Positions 1-7,395 of a stretch of 8,727 nucleotides of DNA are shown here, piece after piece. The position numbers were made by a program, and so were the translations under genes. Source of the stretch: an uncultured Prevotellaceae bacterium (GTDB lineage: Bacteria; Bacteroidota; Bacteroidia; Bacteroidales; Bacteroidaceae); assembly GCA_946408305.1 (NCBI GenBank), contig CAMJRQ010000038.1, positions 1 through 8,727 of the forward strand, given 5' to 3'. How positions within the stretch are numbered: position 1 is the stretch's first letter; every line of letters starts with the position of its first letter. Under the pieces are notes generated by a model, which searched no databases, was not told where the DNA came from, and saw only the letters and a program-made list of their open reading frames with translations.

Positions 1-2072
1 ACGGTGAGGCGATAGATGGCATCGCGCTGCAGCGCCGAGGCGGTGCGCAGATAGACGGTGCCGTCGGGGTGCGAGAGCATGCCGCTGCCCACGGCGAAGG
101 TGAGGTCGCGCGAGGTGATGCGATATTCGCTGCCGGTGCGCCCCATGAACTGGGGTGTCCACTGCTGGTTGTTGCCATAGAAGCCGAACTGGACGTCGGT
201 GGGCGAGAGCTGCTGGCCCACGATGAGCGTGAGCTGGTAGATGCCGTCGCTCACCTCGGCCATGGGGATGGCACGGGCGAGCTGCCAGTCGGAGCCACGC
301 ACATAGTAGGGCTTACCCACCGAGCCCGCGGCGCCGATGACGTAGAGGTTGCCCTGAGCGTCGGCCGTGAGCGGCTGGGGGGCAGGTTCGACGAGGAGCG
401 AGCGCTCGTTGAGGTCGGCCGTCAGCGTGAAGCGGCCCGAGAGTGCCTGCAGGCAGATGCGGCCTTCGGCATCGACGCGAAGGAAGTCGGGGTCGACATA
501 CCAGCCGTCGAGCTCCTGGGGGAGGAAGCTGGTGGTGAGGGCCTCGCCCTGCTGCATGTCGAGCGAGAGCGTGTAGCGACCCTGGCTCTGGCGCTGCATG
601 GGCGTGGAGCCGATGAGCATCAGCGGGTCGGGGTCGTCGTTGGTAAGCAGGACGGAGACGAGGCTGCGAGCCGGCACGGTGACCGCCGTGAAGCCCACTC
701 CGGAGCCCATCACGGTGACTTTGCGCTCCTGCGTCGTCTCGTTGCAGAAGACCACTCCGTAGGAGCCGTCGGGGTTCTGGAAGGCAGCCATGTCGAGGCC
801 CGTCTGGCTGGTCTGGTAGCCTATGCGGCGGGCACCGGGACGCACGACGGCGGCCATGTGGCAAATCATGTAGTAGTGGCTGTTGGCCGTGATGGTGTGA
901 TAGTCGGCGGGGTCGATGTCCACGGCTCCGTAGCAGGTGGTGCAGCCTCCAGGGCGGTTGGGGCCGCGGTTGAGGTCGAGCATCATGTTCCAGACGATGT
1001 AGGCGCTGCAATAGCGGTTGACCGTGCCCAGCATGGACCAGCTGAAGTCGCTCAGCAGATTGGCCTCCAGGTTGCGCCCGTCGTTCCATGTTCCGATGCT
1101 GGCCTCGGTGAAGATGAGGTCCTTGGCGGGCGACTTGGAACGTATGTCGTCGAGCTCGCTGGGGTTGCCGCCATAGTTGTGCCAGGCCGAGCCGGCCACG
1201 AGGTCGGCTCCCTCGAGGTCGGAGGGGAGCGTGTTGTAGACGTTGATGGGATAGTCCACCTGGTCCTGGATGTTGTCGTAGTTATAGTTGTGGTCGAAGA
1301 CATAAATCTTCGTCTGCAGGCCGGCGCGGTGGAAGGCCGGAGCCAGGCGGGCGACGAAGGCGGCCTCGTCCTGCCAGGGCATGTAGAGGCTGGCCGAGTT
1401 GCCGCGGTTGAGAGGCTCGTTCTGGGGCGTGACGGCATGGATGGGGATTCCGTGCTCGGCCATGGCCTGGACGAAACGCACGAAATACTGGGCATAGTCG
1501 TCGTAGCAGGCGGGATTGAGCTGGCCCGACGTCCACGAGTTGTAGGGCTCGAGCGACGTGAGGTCCTTCACCTTCATCCAGCGCGGACACGTCCAGGGAG
1601 TGCCGATAATCTTCAGGTCGGGGTTGATGGCCAGCACCTCCTGCAGAATGGGGATGACGTAGTTGAGCTCGTCGCTGTGGAGCTGGAAGTTCTCCAGCCC
1701 GCGCGTGTCGCAGAGCGAATATTCGGTGCTGCTGAAGTCGCTGCAACCGATGCTCATGCGCACGTAGCTGACGCCGTAACCCGTGGTGGGGCTGAACGTG
1801 CGCATCAGAAAGGCATGGCGGTCGCGCGGATGCATCTGCATGAGGTTGTAGCAGGTGCTGTAGGTCATGGCAAAGCCGAAGCCTCCCATGGTCTGATACT
1901 GCACGTTCTTCTGGAGCGAGATGAGATTGCCCACCGACGTGCCCGAGGCACCCGAGGCATAGGACATGAGTTGGGAGCCGTCGGCGCGGGTGGTGAAGGT
2001 CTTAAAATACTGTGCCAGCGCGGGCTGCAGGGAGAGGACTGCCAGAAGCAGGACAAAGGGGATGCGTTTCAT
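1..2072 (-). CDS. GH30 family glycoside hydrolase with C-terminal SusE/F-like modules (3' end outside window)
   Basis: The first 690 codons are open and the gene runs off the left edge. It begins with a Sec signal peptide (MKRIPFVLLLAVLSLQPALA, likely cut before Q21) without a lipobox cysteine, so the enzyme is probably periplasmic or exported further. The (beta/alpha)8 barrel shows GH30 hallmarks: YQTMGGFG at 59-66, GTPWTCPRWMK at 157-167, TPQNEP with E219 as the expected acid/base, AWHNYGG at 296-302, and FTEAS with E323 as the expected nucleophile. A beta-sandwich typical of GH30 follows to about residue 477. Beyond it, two stretches (from about 484 PLMLIG and about 576 LYVIGAAGS) resemble SusE/SusF-type carbohydrate-binding modules; this assignment is tentative. 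GH30 enzymes are retaining glycosidases acting on beta-glucosyl, xylosyl, fucosyl or galactosyl linkages, and the specificity cannot be told here. It is divergent from the GH78 gene. A T9SS tail, if any, would be outside the window. Confidence 0.88.
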   Translation of the reverse strand, partial: MKRIPFVLLLAVLSLQPALAQYFKTFTTRADGSQLMSYASGASGTSVGNLISLQKNVQYQTMGGFGFAMTYSTCYNLMQMHPRDRHAFLMRTFSPTTGYGVSYVRMSIGCSDFSSTEYSLCDTRGLENFQLHSDELNYVIPILQEVLAINPDLKIIGTPWTCPRWMKVKDLTSLEPYNSWTSGQLNPACYDDYAQYFVRFVQAMAEHGIPIHAVTPQNEPLNRGNSASLYMPWQDEAAFVARLAPAFHRAGLQTKIYVFDHNYNYDNIQDQVDYPINVYNTLPSDLEGADLVAGSAWHNYGGNPSELDDIRSKSPAKDLIFTEASIGTWNDGRNLEANLLSDFSWSMLGTVNRYCSAYIVWNMMLDLNRGPNRPGGCTTCYGAVDIDPADYHTITANSHYYMICHMAAVVRPGARRIGYQTSQTGLDMAAFQNPDGSYGVVFCNETTQERKVTVMGSGVGFTAVTVPARSLVSVLLTNDDPDPLMLIGSTPMQRQSQGRYTLSLDMQQGEALTTSFLPQELDGWYVDPDFLRVDAEGRICLQALSGRFTLTADLNERSLLVEPAPQPLTADAQGNLYVIGAAGSVGKPYYVRGSDWQLARAIPMAEVSDGIYQLTLIVGQQLSPTDVQFGFYGNNQQWTPQFMGRTGSEYRITSRDLTFAVGSGMLSHPDGTVYLRTASALQRDAIYRLT

Positions 2073-2104
2073 CGTCCGTAGAGGGTTTTATGAGTTTTCG
2101 GTGA

Positions 2105-2112
2105 CAAAGGTA
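2105..2112 (-). promoter_or_regulatory. Bacteroidetes -7 promoter element for the GH30 gene
   Basis: The minus strand reads TACCTTTG, a full match to the Bacteroidetes sigma-ABfr -7 consensus TAnnTTTG. It lies 32 bp upstream of the GH30 ATG, which would give a leader of roughly 25 nt. An A8 tract on the minus strand (plus-strand T8 at 2116-2123) sits directly upstream and may act like an UP or bent-DNA element. I see no clear TTTG at the usual -33 position, which could mean activator dependence. Confidence 0.6.
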
Positions 2113-2152
2113 CTATTTTTTTTCGTTCTCTGCCTCATAATGTAAAGTTTTA

Positions 2153-2160
2153 GACGCGTC
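2153..2160. repeat. Short perfect palindrome GACGCGTC in the divergent region
   Basis: GACGCGTC is self-complementary over 8 bp and lies about midway between the two candidate -7 elements. A palindrome of this length can occur by chance in GC-rich DNA, so a regulatory role is only a possibility. Confidence 0.3.
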
Positions 2161-2172
2161 GGGGCGAAATAA

Positions 2173-2200
2173 TTCCCGCTCGGGAAGGGATTTACGGGAA
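2173..2200. promoter_or_regulatory. Candidate operator: perfect palindrome plus an extra half-site
   Basis: TTCCCG-ct-CGGGAA (2173-2186) is a perfect inverted repeat with 6-bp arms and a 2-bp centre. A third half-site, CGGGAA, follows at 2195-2200, 14 bp after the start of the previous one. The palindrome centre is about 30 bp upstream of the TAATTTTG element, so it covers the -33 region of the GH78 promoter. A dimeric regulator bound there could repress GH78 or replace a weak -33 contact, and might also affect the divergent GH30 gene. The regulator is not encoded in the window, and its family cannot be guessed from the site. Confidence 0.45.
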
Positions 2201-2208
2201 AGAATTCG

Positions 2209-2216
2209 TAATTTTG
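2209..2216 (+). promoter_or_regulatory. Bacteroidetes -7 promoter element for the GH78 gene
   Basis: TAATTTTG matches the TAnnTTTG consensus and ends 25 bp before the GH78 ATG, implying a short leader of about 20 nt. The expected -33 TTTG is absent at the normal spacing; the candidate operator palindrome occupies that zone instead. GAGGAG at 2234-2239 is a Shine-Dalgarno-like stretch only 2 nt from the ATG, and such motifs usually contribute little in Bacteroidetes. Confidence 0.6.
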
Positions 2217-2241
2217 TGGTGTTAACAAAGAAAGAGGAGAC

Positions 2242-4950
2242 ATGAGAACGCTATCCATCACCCAACGCATTGCCGCCGCCCTGCTGCTCGCATGGCTTCC
2301 GGCAGCACTGAGGGCACAGCTGAGCCCCGGGCATCTGACCGTAGAACACATGACCGACCCGACAACCGTCGACACCTCCCATCCGCGCCTCTCGTGGGTG
2401 AACGAGGCCGCCGAGGGGACGCGTGGCGAGTGCCAGACAGCTTATCGCATCGTGGTGGCCTCGACGGCAGAGAAGCTCGAGGCCGGCGAATACGACCTCT
2501 GGGACAGCGGGCGCACCGAGAGCCAGCGCTCCACGCTCGTGCCCTATTCCGGCCGTGCCCTGCGCTCGGGCCAGGACTGCTTCTGGCGAGTGCAGGTGTG
2601 GAACCGGAAGAAGAAGGCCTCGCAGTGGAGCCCCGTGGGCCGATGGGGCATGGGCCTGCTCTCGCCCACCGACTGGAAGGCGCAATGGATTTCGAGCGAC
2701 CAGCCGCAGGGAGTGCCCCTCTTCCGGAAAGCCTTCAGCACCGGAAAAGGCATACGTCAGGCCAAGGCCTTCGTGACGGCGGGCGGATACTTTGAGCTAT
2801 ATGTGAACGGACAGCGCGTCGGAGAGGACTATCTGGTGCCCAACTTCACGAACTACACGAAACGCAAGGACCTGGACAAGGGCGGGCTGGCACTCGACCC
2901 GACGTTCACTGCCTACCGCGTGATGTACCTCGCCTACGACGTCACCGACATGCTCCGCCCGGGCCCGAATGCCGTGGGCGCCATGCTGGGCGACGGTTTC
3001 TATCGCTGCTCGTCCCATTGGGTGCGCTCCTTCGGCGTGCCCTGCCTGCTCTGTCAGATAGAGGTGACCTACGACGACGGCTCGCGGCAAGTGATTGCCA
3101 CCGACGAGACGTGGCTGACGCGCCCCTCGGCCATCACCATGACGGGCGTCTACGACGGCGAGGTCTACGATGCCCGGCTGGAGACTCCCCTGTGGGCCGA
3201 AGCCGGATGCGACGAGAGCCTGTGGACGCCGGCCAAGAGGGCCGAGGCACCCGTGGGCAAGCTGACGGCCCACACCGCACCGACCGACAAGATATGCGAG
3301 GTGATGCAACCGCTGAGCGTGACGCGCAACGCGAAGGGCAACTACGAGGTGGCCTTTGAAAAAGAAGTCTCGGGATGGGTGAGGCTGAAGGGCCTCAACG
3401 GCAAGGCCGGACAGAAAATCGGCGTGAGATACATCTGCGAATCGCCCCTCGGAAAGGAGGAATACTACATGAAGGGCACGGGCAACGAGAGCTATGCCCC
3501 GCGCTTCACCTGGTATGTCTTCTCTCGCGTGGAAGTGAGCGGGCTGGACAACCTGCAGGCCTCGCAGATTCAGGCCGAAGCCGTGAACACCGACGTGCGG
3601 CTCTGCTCCGAGTTCCACACCAGCAATCAACTACTGAACACCATCAACCGTATCTGGCAACGCTCGCAGATGGACAACATGCACGGCGGCATTGCCAGCG
3701 ACTGCCCCCACCGCGAACGCTCGCCCTACACGGGCGACGGACAGATTGCTGCCGCCATGGTCATGCTGAACTTCGACGCCGCAGCCTTCTATCAGAAATG
3801 GGTGCGCGACATGCGCGACGCCCAGAACCCGATTGACGGATACGTGCCCAACGGCGCCCCCTGGCAGCCCGGATGCGGCGGCGGCGTGGCATGGGGAGCA
3901 GCCATGAACGTCATCCCCTGGGAATACTACATGCAATACGGCGACCTGGGCATGCTGCGCGACAACTTCGTGCCCATGAAGGAGCAGGTGCGCCACATGC
4001 TCCAGTGGGTCACGCCCGAAGGCACCATGCTGCAACAAAAACTCAACTTCGAGTCGAAGCAGCCCTGCTACTGGTTCAACCTGGGCGACTGGGTGCCGCC
4101 CTACGGACAGCCCAACGACGAAATCGTTCACACCTTCTACCTGTGGCTCTGCGCTGAGAACACCGCGCTGGCCGCCCGCGCACTGGGCGAGGAGACGGAC
4201 TACGAGACCTATCACGCCATCGCCGAACGCACGAAGGAGGCCTTCCACCGCAAGTTCTACAACGCCGAGGCACGGAGCTACGGCGACTTCGGACCCAACG
4301 TGCTGGCTCTGTGGATGGGCGTGCCCGAGGAAAGGAAAGCCGACGTGAGGGCCACGCTGCGCCGCGAAATCATGCAGGACCACGACGGACACATCAACAC
4401 GGGCTTCGTCACCACCAAGTTCTTCTTCGAGACACTCTCGGACAACGGCCTGCACGACGTGGCCATGACGGCCATCCTGAAGGAGGACTACCCCAGCTAT
4501 GGCAACTGGATTCGCCAGGGAGCCACCGTGACATGGGAGAACTGGAACGGCGAAGCCTCGCGCAACCACCCGATGTTTGGCGGCGGACTGACATGGTTTT
4601 CCCGCCATCTGGCCGGAGTGAACGTGACGGCCGACGGAGCCGGATATCGCCACTTCCGCGTAAAGCCCATCCCCACCGCAGGGCTCGACAGTGTCTACTA
4701 TGCGCTCCAAACGCCGCAGGGACGCATGGCATCGCGCGTGCTGAGCCGGGAGGGCAAGCTGAGACAGTTGGAAGTGACCGTTCCCGTGGGCTCGACGGCC
4801 ACCGTCGTCCTGCCGGCACAACCCGGCCAGATAACCGAGAGCGGACGGCGGCTGAAGACCGGTCGCGGCATCGTCTCGGCCGACACGAAAGAAGAGAACG
4901 TAACGGAAATTGAAATCTCGCAGGGACAGTACAACTTTGCCCTCGAATAA
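2242..4950 (+). CDS. GH78 alpha-L-rhamnosidase, secreted
   Basis: This complete 902-residue protein is a normal size for GH78 and should release terminal alpha-L-rhamnose from plant or microbial glycans by inversion. The N-terminus is a Sec signal peptide with probable cleavage after ALRA (25/26) and no lipobox. Next come an Fn3-like domain (about 27-140, with the family phrase HPRLSW), the rhamnosidase N domain (about 145-310, with LYVNGQRVG and LGDGFY at 249-254), a beta-sandwich (about 335-440), the (alpha/alpha)6 catalytic barrel (about 445-800) and a C-terminal beta domain starting near [11 protein letters not shown] (801). Catalytic signatures are [15 protein letters not shown] at 487-501, with E492 as likely general acid, and TWENW with E766 as likely base. 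The more usual RLGW stretch is replaced by RSPY. The chosen ATG follows a purine-rich leader and gives a clean signal peptide. ilvD starts 16 bp downstream, so co-transcription is possible. Confidence 0.93.
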   Translation: MRTLSITQRIAAALLLAWLPAALRAQLSPGHLTVEHMTDPTTVDTSHPRLSWVNEAAEGTRGECQTAYRIVVASTAEKLEAGEYDLWDSGRTESQRSTLVPYSGRALRSGQDCFWRVQVWNRKKKASQWSPVGRWGMGLLSPTDWKAQWISSDQPQGVPLFRKAFSTGKGIRQAKAFVTAGGYFELYVNGQRVGEDYLVPNFTNYTKRKDLDKGGLALDPTFTAYRVMYLAYDVTDMLRPGPNAVGAMLGDGFYRCSSHWVRSFGVPCLLCQIEVTYDDGSRQVIATDETWLTRPSAITMTGVYDGEVYDARLETPLWAEAGCDESLWTPAKRAEAPVGKLTAHTAPTDKICEVMQPLSVTRNAKGNYEVAFEKEVSGWVRLKGLNGKAGQKIGVRYICESPLGKEEYYMKGTGNESYAPRFTWYVFSRVEVSGLDNLQASQIQAEAVNTDVRLCSEFHTSNQLLNTINRIWQRSQMDNMHGGIASDCPHRERSPYTGDGQIAAAMVMLNFDAAAFYQKWVRDMRDAQNPIDGYVPNGAPWQPGCGGGVAWGAAMNVIPWEYYMQYGDLGMLRDNFVPMKEQVRHMLQWVTPEGTMLQQKLNFESKQPCYWFNLGDWVPPYGQPNDEIVHTFYLWLCAENTALAARALGEETDYETYHAIAERTKEAFHRKFYNAEARSYGDFGPNVLALWMGVPEERKADVRATLRREIMQDHDGHINTGFVTTKFFFETLSDNGLHDVAMTAILKEDYPSYGNWIRQGATVTWENWNGEASRNHPMFGGGLTWFSRHLAGVNVTADGAGYRHFRVKPIPTAGLDSVYYALQTPQGRMASRVLSREGKLRQLEVTVPVGSTATVVLPAQPGQITESGRRLKTGRGIVSADTKEENVTEIEISQGQYNFALE

Positions 4951-4966
4951 TTCTCAACGGAGAAGC

Positions 4967-6799
4967 ATGGAATACAAGATTAAACTCAGAAGCAGCGTCT
5001 GCACCGACGGACGCCGCATGGCCGGAGCCCGCGCCCTGTGGGTGGCCAACGGAATGAAGCGCGAACAATTCGGACGCCCCATCATCGCCATCGTCAATTC
5101 GTTCACCCAGTTTGTGCCGGGCCACACCCACCTGCACGAGGCCGGACAAATCGTAAAAAAGGAGATTGAAAGCATGGGATGCTATGCCGCAGAATTCAAC
5201 ACCATAGCCATCGACGACGGCATCGCCATGGGCCACGACGGAATGCTCTACTCGCTGCCCTCGCGCGACATCATCGCCGACTCGGTGGAATACATGGTCA
5301 ATGCGCACAAGGCCGATGCCATGATTTGCATCTCCAACTGCGACAAGATCACTCCGGGTATGCTGATGGCCGCCATGCGACTGAACATACCGGCCGTCTT
5401 TGTCTCGGGCGGACCGATGGAAGCCGGCCAATACAAGGGCGAAAACCTCGACCTCATCGCCGCCATGGTGAAGGGTGCCGACCCGAGCGTGTCGGACGAG
5501 GAACTGGCCGAAGTGGAGAACCGCGCCTGCCCAGGATGCGGCTGCTGCTCGGGCATGTTCACGGCCAACTCGATGAACAACCTGACCGAGGCCATCGGAC
5601 TCTCGCTCCCCGGCAACGGCACCATCCTGGCCACCCACAAGAACCGCATACGGCTGATGAAGGAAGCAGCCCGCCAGGTGGTCCGGAACGCCATGGCATA
5701 TTACGCCGAGGGCGACGAGAGCGTGCTGCCCAGGTCGATAGCCACGCGGCAGGCCTTCCTCAACGCCATGACGCTGGACATCGCCATGGGCGCCTCCACC
5801 AACACGGTGCTCCACCTGCTGGCCGTGGCGCAGGAGGCTGGTGTGGACTTCACGATGAAGGACATCGACGCCCTGTCGCGCCGCACCCCCTTCCTGTGCA
5901 AACTGGCCCCCAACAGCCAGCGCTACAGCGTGCAGGAATGTGGCCGCGCCGGCGGAATGCTCTCGCTGCTGGGCGAGCTGGCCAAGGGCGGACTCATCGA
6001 CACAAGCGTGCGCCGCGTGAACGGAGCCACGCTGGCCCAGGACATCGCCCGCTACGCCATCATCGGCAACGAGAAGCTGAAAGAGAGCATCGACGGCCGT
6101 ATGTCGCCCTGGGAAATCTATTCCTCGGCCCCTGCCGGCAAATTCTGCAACCAGCTGGGCGTGCAGGACACCAGCTACGAGACACTCGACACAGACCGCG
6201 CCACGGGCTGCATCCGCGACATCGAGCATGCCTACACCCGCGACGGCGGAATGGCCATCCTCTTCGGCAACATCGCTCAGGACGGCTGCGTCGTGAAGAC
6301 GGCCGGCGTGGACGAGAGCATCTGGCGCTTCTCGGGACCGGCCGTCGTGTTCGACTCGCAGGAAGACGCCTGCGAAGGCATTCTGGGCGGCAAGGTCAAG
6401 AAAGGCGACGTGGTGGTCATCACCCACGAAGGCCCCAAGGGCGGCCCCGGCATGCAGGAGATGCTCTACCCCACCTCGTACATCAAATCGATGCACATGG
6501 GCAAGGAGTGTGCCCTCATCACCGACGGACGCTTCTCGGGCGGCACGAGCGGACTCTCCATCGGCCACATCTCGCCCGAGGCGGCCAGCGGCGGCAACAT
6601 CGGCAAGATAGTGGATGGCGACATCATAGACATCGACATCCCCGCCCGCAGCATCAACGTGCGCCTCGCAGACGACGTGCTGGCGGCCCGCCCGCAACGC
6701 CCGCTGCAGCGTCAGCGCACCGTCTCGAAAGCACTGCGAGCCTATGCCCAGAGCGTTTCGAGTGCCGACAAGGGCGGCGTGAGAATCCTGAAGGAGTAA
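4967..6799 (+). CDS. ilvD: Dihydroxy-acid dehydratase
   Basis: This cytoplasmic iron-sulfur lyase turns 2,3-dihydroxy-isovalerate and 2,3-dihydroxy-3-methylvalerate into the 2-keto acids that precede valine, leucine and isoleucine. The 610-residue product closely parallels the E. coli enzyme (616 aa) from MAGARALW through [20 protein letters not shown] and GMLYSLPSR to LRAYA near the end. Cluster ligand motifs are SNCDK (C125) and [11 protein letters not shown] (C188-F198, with C194 the likely ligand). The NSFTQ stretch lacks the extra cysteine of the NSCN-type group, as in E. coli Ilv[10 protein letters not shown] holds S524, the serine proposed as base in the family. The ATG at 4967 is preferred over an in-frame ATG at 4910 because the latter lies inside the GH78 gene and adds 19 unconserved residues; GGAGA at 4959-4963 precedes the chosen start. 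The overall match supports IlvD rather than a sugar-acid dehydratase. No ilvB, ilvN or ilvC follows. Confidence 0.96.
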   Translation: MEYKIKLRSSVCTDGRRMAGARALWVANGMKREQFGRPIIAIVNSFTQFVPGHTHLHEAGQIVKKEIESMGCYAAEFNTIAIDDGIAMGHDGMLYSLPSRDIIADSVEYMVNAHKADAMICISNCDKITPGMLMAAMRLNIPAVFVSGGPMEAGQYKGENLDLIAAMVKGADPSVSDEELAEVENRACPGCGCCSGMFTANSMNNLTEAIGLSLPGNGTILATHKNRIRLMKEAARQVVRNAMAYYAEGDESVLPRSIATRQAFLNAMTLDIAMGASTNTVLHLLAVAQEAGVDFTMKDIDALSRRTPFLCKLAPNSQRYSVQECGRAGGMLSLLGELAKGGLIDTSVRRVNGATLAQDIARYAIIGNEKLKESIDGRMSPWEIYSSAPAGKFCNQLGVQDTSYETLDTDRATGCIRDIEHAYTRDGGMAILFGNIAQDGCVVKTAGVDESIWRFSGPAVVFDSQEDACEGILGGKVKKGDVVVITHEGPKGGPGMQEMLYPTSYIKSMHMGKECALITDGRFSGGTSGLSIGHISPEAASGGNIGKIVDGDIIDIDIPARSINVRLADDVLAARPQRPLQRQRTVSKALRAYAQSVSSADKGGVRILKE

Positions 6800-6842
6800 G
6801 CCGGGGCCGCAGGGCTAACGGCAAGAAAGTGAAGTCAGCCAT

Positions 6843-6866
6843 CAGGGGAATCCCTGCGGATTTTCT
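6843..6866 (+). terminator. Weak candidate terminator of ilvD
   Basis: CAGGG-gaat-CCCTG (6843-6856) can form a 5-bp stem with a 4-nt loop and is followed, after CGGA, by TTTTCT. The stem is short and the T-run is broken, so this may be only part of the larger repeat cluster that begins here. Confidence 0.3.
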
Positions 6867-6905
6867 CCCCTCAGTCCTCCGGACAGCCTTGCCCTCCGTC
6901 GCTTC

Positions 6906-6955
6906 GCTCCCCAGACGCTAACGCCTAACTTGCGTCTGCCCTCTACAAGGGGAGC
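6906..6955. repeat. Nested inverted repeat, REP-like
   Basis: Outer arms GCTCCCC (6906-6912) and GGGGAGC (6949-6955) are exact reverse complements. Inside them, AGACGC (6913-6918) pairs with GCGTCT (6932-6937) around a 13-nt loop. The inner stem can instead reach 7 bp by using C6912 and G6938. The right side has an 11-nt bulge (6938-6948). The 10-bp perfect palindrome AGCAATTGCT (6953-6962) overlaps the right arm. Such GC-rich CTCCCC/GGGGAG palindromes between convergent genes resemble repetitive extragenic elements; copies elsewhere in the genome cannot be checked here. Confidence 0.55.
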
Positions 6956-6973
6956 AATTGCTTGCCCCCAACT

Positions 6974-6994
6974 CTCCCCCTTGGAGAGGGGGAG
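6974..6994. repeat. GC-rich hairpin CTCCCCC/GGGGGAG
   Basis: CTCCCCC (6974-6980) and GGGGGAG (6988-6994) form an exact 7-bp inverted repeat around a 7-nt loop (TTGGAGA). It carries the same CTCCCC/GGGGAG signature as the neighbouring nested repeat, so the two look like parts of one compound element. No T-run follows on the plus strand, and none is seen on the minus strand, which argues against a simple intrinsic terminator. Confidence 0.6.
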
Positions 6995-7066
6995 TGAAGC
7001 CGCACAGGATTAATTCGGCTCTGCATGAGTGCATTTTTTACCTTTCCGCTGTCAGCATTTCCTACC

Positions 7067-7127
7067 ATCCGCCCAATCCGAACCTTCGGAGGTGTGGGCA
7101 GAAACGCTTGTCAAAAGGGCGGATTTT
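7067..7127. repeat. Nested inverted repeat with tight inner palindrome and short T-run
   Basis: ATCCGCCC (7067-7074) pairs exactly with GGGCGGAT (7117-7124), and the run TTTT ends at 7127. Inside lies TCCGAA-cc-TTCGGA (7077-7090), a perfect inverted repeat with only 2 nt at the centre. GCCC (7071-7074) could alternatively pair with GGGC (7096-7099), enclosing the inner palindrome. The arrangement could be a structured RNA 3' end, a terminator, or a protein-binding palindrome; the 42-nt distance between the outer arms makes a classical terminator unlikely. Confidence 0.45.
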
Positions 7128-7263
7128 CATGGCGAGAGGTTGAATTTTCGCCGTCTTCGGGAATTATCGAAAAATTAACCATCTGATTATCAATGCTTTC
7201 AAAATTCGCTCGTCGGCCAGCAAACCGAGGTTTGGGCGGAGATGACGGCATTCACTGGAAAAG

Positions 7264-7329
7264 ACAACGTGTTGCGGAGGTCGGAACAACGTGTTGCGTG
7301 GGGCGGAACTCCACGTTGCGTTGGCCCGA
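7264..7329. repeat. Three tandem copies of a 22-bp unit
   Basis: Units lie end to end at 7264-7285, 7286-7307 and 7308-7329. The first two share the 13-bp core ACAACGTGTTGCG and match at 19 of 22 positions; the third matches the second at 15 of 22. The core contains CAAC-GT-GTTG, an imperfectly centred inverted repeat. The 22-bp period is close to two helical turns, so the cores would face the same side of the DNA. The direct tandem layout without spacers excludes CRISPR. Confidence 0.7.
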
Positions 7330-7344
7330 GTTGCCTTTCGCAAC
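7330..7344. repeat. Small hairpin GTTGC/GCAAC abutting the tandem repeat
   Basis: GTTGC (7330-7334) and GCAAC (7340-7344) are exact reverse complements around CTTTC. The hairpin begins at the base after the third 22-bp unit and reuses the GTTGC and CAAC words of its core, so it may be a diverged end of the same array. Confidence 0.45.
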
Positions 7345-7368
7345 AAACCAGGAAACGCGATGTGTCCG

Positions 7369-7395
7369 AAAAAAGTCGCGCCGGAAAGGTCTTCC
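7369..7395 (-). terminator. Weak candidate terminator of the glycosyltransferase gene
   Basis: On the minus strand GGAAG-ACC-TTTCC can fold into a 5-bp stem with one G-U pair, followed after 8 nt by six Ts (plus-strand A6 at 7369-7374). It lies 50-76 bp after the stop codon, a suitable position. The gap between stem and T-run makes it a poor intrinsic terminator, so confidence is low. Confidence 0.25.

Noticed and set aside
69..2081. A 670-codon open frame on the plus strand, antisense to the GH30 gene
   Set aside because: The minus strand carries a full GH30 protein with a signal peptide and both catalytic glutamates. The plus-strand product is a low-complexity mix rich in V, A, G, E and H, typical of an antisense shadow in GC-rich coding DNA.
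4910..4966. Longer ilvD start at the in-frame ATG 4910
   Set aside because: It lies inside the GH78 coding region and adds 19 residues without similarity to IlvD. The ATG at 4967 has a nearby GGAGA and gives the usual family N-terminus.
4409..6697. A 762-codon open frame on the minus strand, antisense to GH78 and ilvD
   Set aside because: It spans two recognisable plus-strand genes and the gap between them, and its translation shows no family motifs. It is a shadow of biased codon use.
1..6799. A complete polysaccharide utilisation locus
   Set aside because: No SusC/SusD pair, hybrid two-component regulator or sugar transporter is visible. Two divergent glycosidases alone do not establish one.
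5179..6921. A 580-codon plus-strand frame overlapping ilvD
   Set aside because: It is an out-of-frame reading of ilvD, rich in R, H, G and P, and continues into the intergenic repeat cluster. ilvD itself matches E. coli IlvD throughout.
6958..7143. A possible 61-residue plus-strand protein
   Set aside because: Its start falls in the AGCAATTGCT palindrome and its first part is the CTCCCCC hairpin. The alternative start codon has no leader support and there is no family resemblance.
7264..7329. CRISPR-like array
   Set aside because: The units are only 22 bp, imperfect, three in number and directly adjacent without spacers; no cas gene is present.
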